Source of the DNA: Halichondria panicea
Taxonomy: Eukaryota > Porifera > Demospongiae > Suberitida > Halichondriidae
NCBI RefSeq assembly: GCF_963675165.1
Contig: NC_087390.1
Coordinates: 2,618,001 to 2,682,000, forward strand
Direction: 5' to 3'
DNA length: 64,000 nt
The notes beneath the pieces were generated by a model. The model had not been told where the DNA came from. It ran no database searches and saw nothing but the letters and a program-made list of their open reading frames with translations. Below are positions 57,801 to 64,000 of this stretch, piece after piece (the stretch's first letter is position 1; each line of letters starts with the position of its first letter). Position numbers and translations under genes: made by a program.

Positions 57801-60228
57801 AATTTTCGCGGACCAAATTGAACATTTTTCAAGGATTTTACTTTCGAGGATAGTGGTTTAAATAACCACACCCCTACAGTAGAGATTTTAATACTGGATG
57901 AAACCAATTTCTGTTTTCTAGGTAAATCTCGAAAATGTTGGGCCTCGAAAATAACCAATTATACAAAATTTGTTGGGCACGTGTATTCATTACTTTAGTT
58001 CATCACTTTAGTTCGGCAGCTGCAGTGCAACAATTCATTACTAGACTAAATGAATTGTAACACTGCTTTTATAGTGTGTTAATTGTTAGTAGTGGGGGAT
58101 CACCTGGGGAACCACCTGGGGAAAACCATTGTTTATACACTTCAATCGTATCACAGACGTGTCACTAACAGTTTACTGTGACTGACTTGCTTTATTAGAC
58201 TAAGTATGCTTGCATGTTTGTTCAGATTCATGCACGATGTTTACAGTGAATTTTTCAAGATTTGGAGTAGCTCAATTGGCTTTGTACACTCAATATGGGG
58301 CGAAATACTGTTTCTAGAAGGTCATATTTATCGTAGATTTCACTGTAAATCTTGATCAATCTTATTGCAGTGCCTGAATGTACTCAGTATTGCGGACTTA
58401 TCATGTGGAGGGGTTACTCTGCAGCGTGCGCTTGATACGCTTGGAACCAGGTAAGTCAATTTCTCATACTACGTAGTTGCATGAGAGCTGAACTTAAGTG
58501 AGGGATGAGGGATGTATGTCCTTGGGGTACTAGTTACGTACCTTAGTCCCCAGTATCAAACACATAGGATTGGTATCTGGCCGTTGTTAACCCCAGGCTG
58601 TGGTTAGAGGTCCAGTCAGTGTAATGTTTGTGCAGAGTACTGGGCCACTTGTATATAGCATGTAAGCGTTTCTCTGCTATGATTGATGTTTCTTTGTGTG
58701 TCCACAGTATTGGCCTCATATCAAAGAAAGACATATGTCTGTTTTTTCTGATTGGGAACTCATCTTTACTACAAATAACAGGTAGAAATACTGTACTTAA
58801 ATATACTGTACTAGCTATGTCTGTTTACTGAGCATAAGGCCATGCAAAGTTAATTTGTAGTTTCTGAATTTTAATTGAAAACACACCCCTAACTTCCTCA
58901 ATAAGCAAAGTGCCAAAAACCATACATTTTCTTTTCTTTTAATGCCTCCAATTTGAGGTCACGTGATATTAACTTTTTTTTAGCGCAGTCAATTTCCAAG
59001 CGCGAGCGCCTGAGAAACTACAAAGTGACTTTGCATGGCCTAACTATAATTACAATTTTTGTTGAGTATTACGTAACTTCCTAGGTGTGCCAGTATACAA
59101 CACAATGCAAAAGTCTACTGTTGCAGTCAGTCATTTGGTGCCCTCCGGGGATGTGGAATTATTACCCCCCAGAGTGCAGACAGGTAATCAATGGTCATTA
59201 AGAGTGCAAAGTGTAGGGGTGGGGGCTGATTTAGGGGGAGGGGTCTGGGGATTGCTAGGAATGCAAAAAAAGTGCATTGGACGTTTGGTAAATTAGTCGA
59301 TTTTCTCCCAGTATGCGCGTAAGTGACAAACTTCGAGCCTTCTCAGATAAACCCACAAACTTAAAATGTTCCTGCCTTTAGAGATTTCTTGTCTAAAATT
59401 GTTTAAGCTGCATGAAGTGTATTTAGCATAATATTTGCACACTGTCTTTTGTTTTCTGCAAAGTCAGACACTGCTCTTGAAACAGTCGGTAAAGATGAAA
59501 ACAGTTCTATCATCAATGATGCAGCCATATTTGTTTCTATGCTTGATGATAGTGAAGATGGTGAAGCATCTGCTGAAATTGACGTCAAGGAAACAGACAA
59601 TGAAGTTATTCGCAATTTGACGGTGGCATCCATGACAGAGTTTGTTGGTGGCTGTGTAAGTTCGGAGGAACTGTTCTGTAGTGCAACTACTGCAAACGAT
59701 TCTGTCATTGTAAGCTCAAATTCGGGTTTTATGACTCAACCTACACATGCTCAAAACACTGCCCCAATTCATGATATTGAGCGGGTACAAGAACTGATTG
59801 CTCCCAGCGATAACCACTCAACTTCTTTGTTTTCTTCTAATGGCAGTGCTGTCATGGATACTACAGATTCTCCTAGCAAATCTAATGGAGAGCCCATGGA
59901 CATTGAAAAACCAACCAGTGATAGTAACTGCTTTTCAAACATTTCGCTAAGCAACCAACAATCTAGTGACATAAACACGTCAGATTCTAGTGACTCCAGC
60001 TCTGATGGGGAATTGTCTGGAAGCTCTAATGATGACACTGAATTCCTATACAACAGTCGGTACCAACTCAGGAAAAGAAAGAAATCACCTGAAATGGATA
60101 CTGCAAGCTCCAAGAAAACAAAAAAAACATTCACTGTCAAAACACTGCATGCATCTAAGCATTCCAAGAAGAAGAAGAAAAGGAAGACTAGAGGAGGTCT
60201 TAAGAAGGATAGAAAGCGGAAGCGGTAA
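54836..60228 (+). CDS. Acidic/basic low-complexity protein, probably nuclear; function unknown
   Basis: Five exons with matching phases: 54836-54925 (MSDLAQVQIILRSIY...), 58371-58450 (CLNVLSIADLSCGGVTLQRA), 58708-58781 (IGLISKKDICLFFLIGNSSL), 59085-59183 (GVPVYNTMQKSTVAV), 59468-60228; 367 aa. The first 115 residues look like a small folded domain I cannot name. The rest is Ser/Asp/Glu-rich and disordered, with a dense acidic block (DSSDSSSDGELSGSSNDD), then YQLRKRKKS and a Lys/Arg tail (KHSKKKKKRKTRGG) that should act as a nuclear localisation and nucleic-acid-binding segment. A diverged partial paralogue lies at 24783-25690. Intron 1 (3.4 kb) is filled with MITEs. The gene shows no disabling change. 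Confidence 0.65.
55150..55520. repeat. Repeat related to 6590-6810
   Basis: AGTGACACTTTTTAATAATT, AAGTCCTGGTGTCGCATATT and a second, diverged unit (TTAGAAGCGACATTAAAAAA, GGGTGTCGCATATTTGGAGG). It lies in intron 1 of the gene at 54836. Confidence 0.6.
55682..56243. mobile_element. CATAGATAG-family MITE in intron 1
   Basis: CATAGATAGAGCAAAGAGGG at the left and CCCTCTCTTCTTTATCTCTATGG at the right. It shares an interior block with 33128-33672 (ACTACTTAGTTAGACAATCT, AGCTATATTATAGGTGCTAT). Confidence 0.85.
56745..57280 (+). repeat. Dispersed repeat (CTACTCACC family), copy 2
   Basis: From TTACCCGAGGCGCACGTGGG to TCACCAGCCGAGGGTTTGCA. This is the uninterrupted form that fixes the LINE insertion point in copy 1. 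Confidence 0.85.
57769..57965. mobile_element. MITE, TATAGCGGG family, copy 4 (diverged)
   Basis: TACCGTATAGCTAGGTTATT at the left; GCCTCGAAAATAACCAATTA at the right, with CGAGG/CCTCG arms in the interior. Confidence 0.7.
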
Positions 60229-60236
60229 AAATTATA

Positions 60237-60404
60237 TACCGTATAGCGGGTATGGGTATTAATGTTCATGGTTTTTGCTGATCAAGCATCTACCGTGAAC
60301 ATCTATACCCCATGAATTTAATATCCATGCTGCAGAAAGGCTATTCTGCGAAAACCGTCATTCTGCGAAAGTTTATACCCTCGAAATATACTCGCTATAT
60401 GGTA
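60237..60404. mobile_element. MITE, TATAGCGGG family, copy 5
   Basis: TACCGTATAGCGGGTATGGG at the left; TCGAAATATACTCGCTATATGGTA at the right. It begins 9 bp after the stop codon of the gene ending at 60228, so it probably lies in its 3' UTR. Confidence 0.8.
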
Positions 60405-60510
60405 GTCCTTGCATATCAGTGTTGCTTTGTACACAGAGTGCGAGGGTGTATGTATCCCAGGTGTATATAGACTGAGAAAGTGTTGTAAATTTCACACTGA
60501 TGATATCATT

Positions 60511-61285
60511 ACCCGAGGCGCGCGTGGGCGGCCACGGGTATAGTAGTCTGTTGGTTTGTTTGTTTGTCTGTTTGTTTGTTTGTCACAGGTATATCTACTC
60601 ACCTGGATGCCACAGCACTGCGTTTACAGCATGGATAGCCTTCACACAACAATATCTTGATTTAAATAGTGGCAGATTTTGATGTTAAAGCTTCTTTGTC
60701 GAGCAAATAAGCTTGTGACTAGGTCTGCTTACCTGGATGTTCTAGCACTGCGTTTACAGCATGAGTAGCCTCCACACAACAAGTTAGTACTTTGGATAGT
60801 GGCAGCTTTCGGTGTTAAAGCTCCTTTGTCTAATAAAAGCGAGCAAAATGTAGCTTGAACAGAACTTGCACATGCGTTACTTATAACTGAAGTGATCCTG
60901 TACCAAGAACGATGGAACAGGGTCACTAAAGTAGAAAGCTATATATACCAGGAACAATGGAACAGGGTCACTAAAGTAGAAGCTTGAATTATAGTTCCTG
61001 TGCTGCTGACTGGGATCCTACTCCATGCAGAACCTGGAGCCATACTTTTCTGAGACTCCAGGCTTCTTTACTGTGATCCTAATCCACAGTGCATAATTAT
61101 ATCTATAGTACCACTACCTGTTCTCAAATGTTTCAGCATGCCTCCAGTCTGGTTTAGTCCTGAGTTGCTGTGCAAGTCATGCCAGTGCATGATGATGATA
61201 ACAACATCACTATAATATATGCACTGCATTATATCAGTCTTCTGGTTTCTTTATAATCATGTCACCAGCCGAGGGTTTGCACTTC
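60511..61285 (+). repeat. Dispersed repeat (CTACTCACC family), copy 3, with internal duplications
   Basis: TACCCGAGGCGCGCGTGGGC to TCACCAGCCGAGGGTTTGCA. The ACCTGGATG.C..CAGCACTG segment occurs twice (60600, 60730) and the ACCAGGAACAATGGAACAGG segment twice (60901, 60950), explaining its extra length over copy 2. Confidence 0.8.
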
Positions 61286-61577
61286 AGTGCTCTAGTTCTG
61301 TTATTTACAGTGAAGAAATGTGTGATCTTTATTGGTTGCAGGGATACAGTAGTCCTGATTAATAAAGTGACGATGTGCTATGCAGCTGACCTGAAAGAAA
61401 GCTACTCTAGGCAGTGTAAGTCCATATCAGTTAGCACACATTATTTCCTTTTAACGATCGAATATCACATATACATAATACTGCATGTTCACACCTATAT
61501 AATATGTCAATACGTTAATACCGAGATCATAGTAATACTTTCCTCTATCGTCATGCATGCACGCATGGACTATTAAT
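61286..61577. other. No gene recognised
   Basis: AT-rich sequence after repeat copy 3; no exon, RNA gene or inverted repeat that I can support. Confidence 0.4.
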
Positions 61578-61960
61578 TAGAACCTCACTAATCCAAATAG
61601 AGCGGGACCAGACCCCATCCGAATACATGAAATTAACAGATGTCATTAATTGATTATCATTACAAGACACTTTTGTACATGTATTATGATTATATTATTG
61701 TGGCCAGAAGGGAAGCTGCTAGCTAGAATAGTCTTTATTCTCTCCAATACAGTGAGTCTTGTGAGCTCTCTTTGTTTTCTTTGCAGTGGCCATTGTCTTG
61801 AGCAGTTTATCAATAAAATTATTGCTGATTCAGCTAAGCAATTTACATTGCGCATGCGCAGTACTCTATTCTACTGACAGCCCCTCCTCTTTTTCAGTTT
61901 TCCATTTTGTCCGGATTTGCGAGGTTTCGGATTAAAGTGGTCCGGATTAGCGAGGTTCTA
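61578..61960. mobile_element. pogo/Tc1-like MITE, diverged
   Basis: TAGAACCTCACTAATCCAAA at the left and GTCCGGATTAGCGAGGTTCTA at the right. It directly abuts the next element at a shared TA. Confidence 0.65.
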
Positions 61961-62969
61961 CAGTGGAACCTCCATTAACGACCACCTCCGAAGAGCAACC
62001 ACACGCTATATAACGGCCAAGAGCTCAGGTCCGGATTGAAACTACAATGACTTCAATGTAAAGCGACCTCTCAGAAGCGACCATATGGCAAGCGGAGTGG
62101 TTCAAAAATAGAAAGCACAAAACGTACTGTTATTATGCCTAAAAACCTACGTGTTTTGGCTAAAAACGTAGGTGTTTTCTATAAACGTACGTCTCCTGCA
62201 ACGTATTATAAACATACGTGTTTTATTATAAACGTACGTGTTTCATTTTACGCAATTATTTAATAATTAGCCAGCTATGTTCTTTGTGCAAGTCTCTCTG
62301 TCACTAGCCTCGATTCCAGGCGGCCTTGAATCGAGGCTACTCTGGGTGTTTCAGATATAACCTAGCCTCAATACCAGGCCGATTAAAATATCGTATTTTA
62401 ATCGGCCTGGATTCGAGGATAGATATAACCTGGCACGTACGTTTTTGTATGAAAAAACGTACGTACGTTTATAATAATAACATTATGTTGCAGGAGACGT
62501 AGTGGTATAATGAAACACCTACGTTTATAGAAAACACGTACGTTTTTAGCCAAAACACGTAGGTTTTTAGGCATAATAACAGTACGTTTTGTGCTTTCTA
62601 TTTTTGAACCACTCTGCTTGCCATACGACCACCTCTCTACTCAGTATAACGAGCAGCTTTCTAGTCCCCAACTAACTTTAGCAATGGAAAATAACCTCCC
62701 AGAACGACAGCCACACCCAGAATTAGCAGAAAATTATTGCTGATTTTACACAATCGTGAAAACCTAGCTGTAGCTTGTCTCTACAGCCTTTTCAAGGCTT
62801 GTATGAGCTAAATAAAGAAGCAGTTAGCAAAGCCCCAAGATTCATTTGCAGCAAGAAACGACCATAGAACATACATAGTTGGCAATCGAAACCTCCCAAG
62901 GAAGACCACCTCTCTATAACGGCCAAAAGGCTGTTCCCCAATGGTGTCCGTTTTATGGAGGTTTCACTG
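61961..62969. mobile_element. pogo/Tc1-like element, 1 kb, with nested palindrome
   Basis: CAGTGGAACCTCCATTAACG at the left; GTTTTATGGAGGTTTCACTG at the right; flanked by TA (61959-61960, 62970-62971). Both arms repeat AACGACCACCTC-like units. No transposase ORF. Confidence 0.85.
62084..62626. mobile_element. Nested inverted-repeat element rich in ACGTACGT
   Basis: Left arm ATGGCAAGCGGAGTGGTTCA...ACGTACTGTTATTATGCC; the right arm is its reverse complement, ending ACCACTCTGCTTGCCAT. Subterminal blocks repeat AACGTACGTGTTT/AAACACGTACGTTT. The centre contains further hairpins (CCTCGATTCCAGGCGGCC and inverse). About 540 bp. Confidence 0.85.
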
Positions 62970-62971
62970 TA

Positions 62972-64000
62972 TAATTATGCTTACACCAAGACTTCCTTAT
63001 GAAGATTTAACTCTTGTTACTACATTGGCACATACGCTCCAGGATTTGGGTCAGGGGAGGTAAATAATATGTCATCACCCCACCATGTACCAGTGAAAAT
63101 TACTAGTGTTGGCTGGGGAAAACTACCAGCGAAGAAGTACATGTGAATGACGTTGTAATGGATGCTCTTATGCTCTCGTCTGATGTCTTGTTTCCACACT
63201 TTTTGGTGTTTCTCCCGGCTAATCCTAGTAATTTTTCACATTGCAAATGTTTTTCTAGTCAGATAGCCCTTAGAGTCTGTTAGTCTCCATTAATAGCCCT
63301 TTGTGTTCGTTAATAGCCCCTAGTCCGGTCTCCGTTAATAGCCCCTGGTCTCCGTTCGGTCTCTGTTAATAATAGCCCATGGTCTTTTTTTCGAAAATAG
63401 TGGCTGTTCCAAATTTGAATTGATATCCTTCTAAGATTCAAAATATCATAAAGTCGTGGAATTTTGATCATCAGAACTCTAGTTATAGACTAAGAGCCGA
63501 CTTTAGTCTCCACTAAGTCTCCCCTTAGTCTCCCAAACTATATAGTACAAAATTTATAAACGGATCGTAGGGGGGAAAACTAGGGGTCAATCACCAATCC
63601 CTCGTCCTCCCATAAATGCAGCCCTGCTATACATGCACAGACACATTAAACAGGTACAGCGAGTCTAGCAGTGATGCAAGACAGCTGGTGGCCATGATCT
63701 TTTTTTCCAGAGGCTCGACAAAACCAGGAGCATCATCAATCCGTCCTGAAAAGGTGAATCATTGATTAGCCTCGATTCCCGGCCGCTTGAACAAGGCGGC
63801 CTGGTATACCTTGTATGCGCATGCGCAAAATAATTGACAACAATTTCATCATACAAATTGTAAAAAAACGGACAAAGTTACAGAAGGGAATAATACGTAT
63901 GACAATGTGACCACAATGGCAGCTTTCAGAGACACTAATCAAAGTAGAATAATTATGCTGCAGCAGTGTTGCTTCTTCTAGCTCTGTTTATCAAAGAGAC
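62972..64000. other. No gene recognised; short degenerate repeats
   Basis: At 63270-63380 there are several imperfect copies of TCTCCGTTAATAGCCCCT. At 63770-63810 there is a hairpin (TAGCCTCGATTCCCGGCCGC...GGCGGCCTGG) of the type found inside other repeats here. No exons or RNA genes are supported. Confidence 0.5.

Overview
This is a eukaryotic, almost certainly animal, genomic window. It has spliceosomal introns with GT/AG borders, an EFTUD2 (U5 snRNP GTPase) locus, a telomerase reverse transcriptase (TERT) locus, CR1/L2-like LINEs, a BEL/Pao remnant, and about two dozen short inverted-repeat (MITE-like) families. The AT-rich compact introns and the NACHT-type STAND proteins would fit a sponge such as a demosponge, but that is inference, not proof.

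Layout. 1-2700: a 50-bp tandem array and repeated small ORFs. 2716-13646 (+): the 3' two thirds of an EFTUD2-like gene in 16 exons, broken by two 2-nt deletions, a +4 insertion and a TAG; its 4.2-kb intron holds a BEL/Pao fragment (7305-8330). 13.7-17.45 kb: repeats, including a piggyBac-like remnant. 17815-22551 (-): an intact four-exon gene for a NACHT NTPase fused to a C-terminal protein kinase (1253 aa predicted). 24.4-28.8 kb: a partial acidic/basic protein gene, a decayed LINE and nested MITEs. 28845-36041 (+): TERT exons covering the RNA-binding region to just before motif B', also broken. 36.6-38.4 kb (-): a LINE. 38.8-41.3 kb: an integrase-type DNA transposon nested in a MITE. 41565-47890: single EFTUD2 exons in scrambled order. 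48253-53068 (-): a second NACHT-kinase gene (1276 aa predicted). 54836-60228 (+): an intact five-exon gene for an acidic/basic, probably nuclear protein. 60.2-64 kb: repeats.

The most notable signals are: (1) two NACHT-kinase paralogs whose kinase halves, introns and 3' flanks are near-identical while their NTPase halves are strongly diverged, with the junction inside one coding exon; (2) breaks in the EFTUD2, TERT and transposase sequences that are repeatedly 2 nt long, several of them an extra TA, in a window full of TA-flanked MITEs; (3) a 1790-bp integrase transposon with exact long terminal inverted repeats, an 8-bp target duplication and an internal satellite grown from its own ends.

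All coordinates and translations were worked out by eye; family assignments rest on recognised motifs, not database searches.
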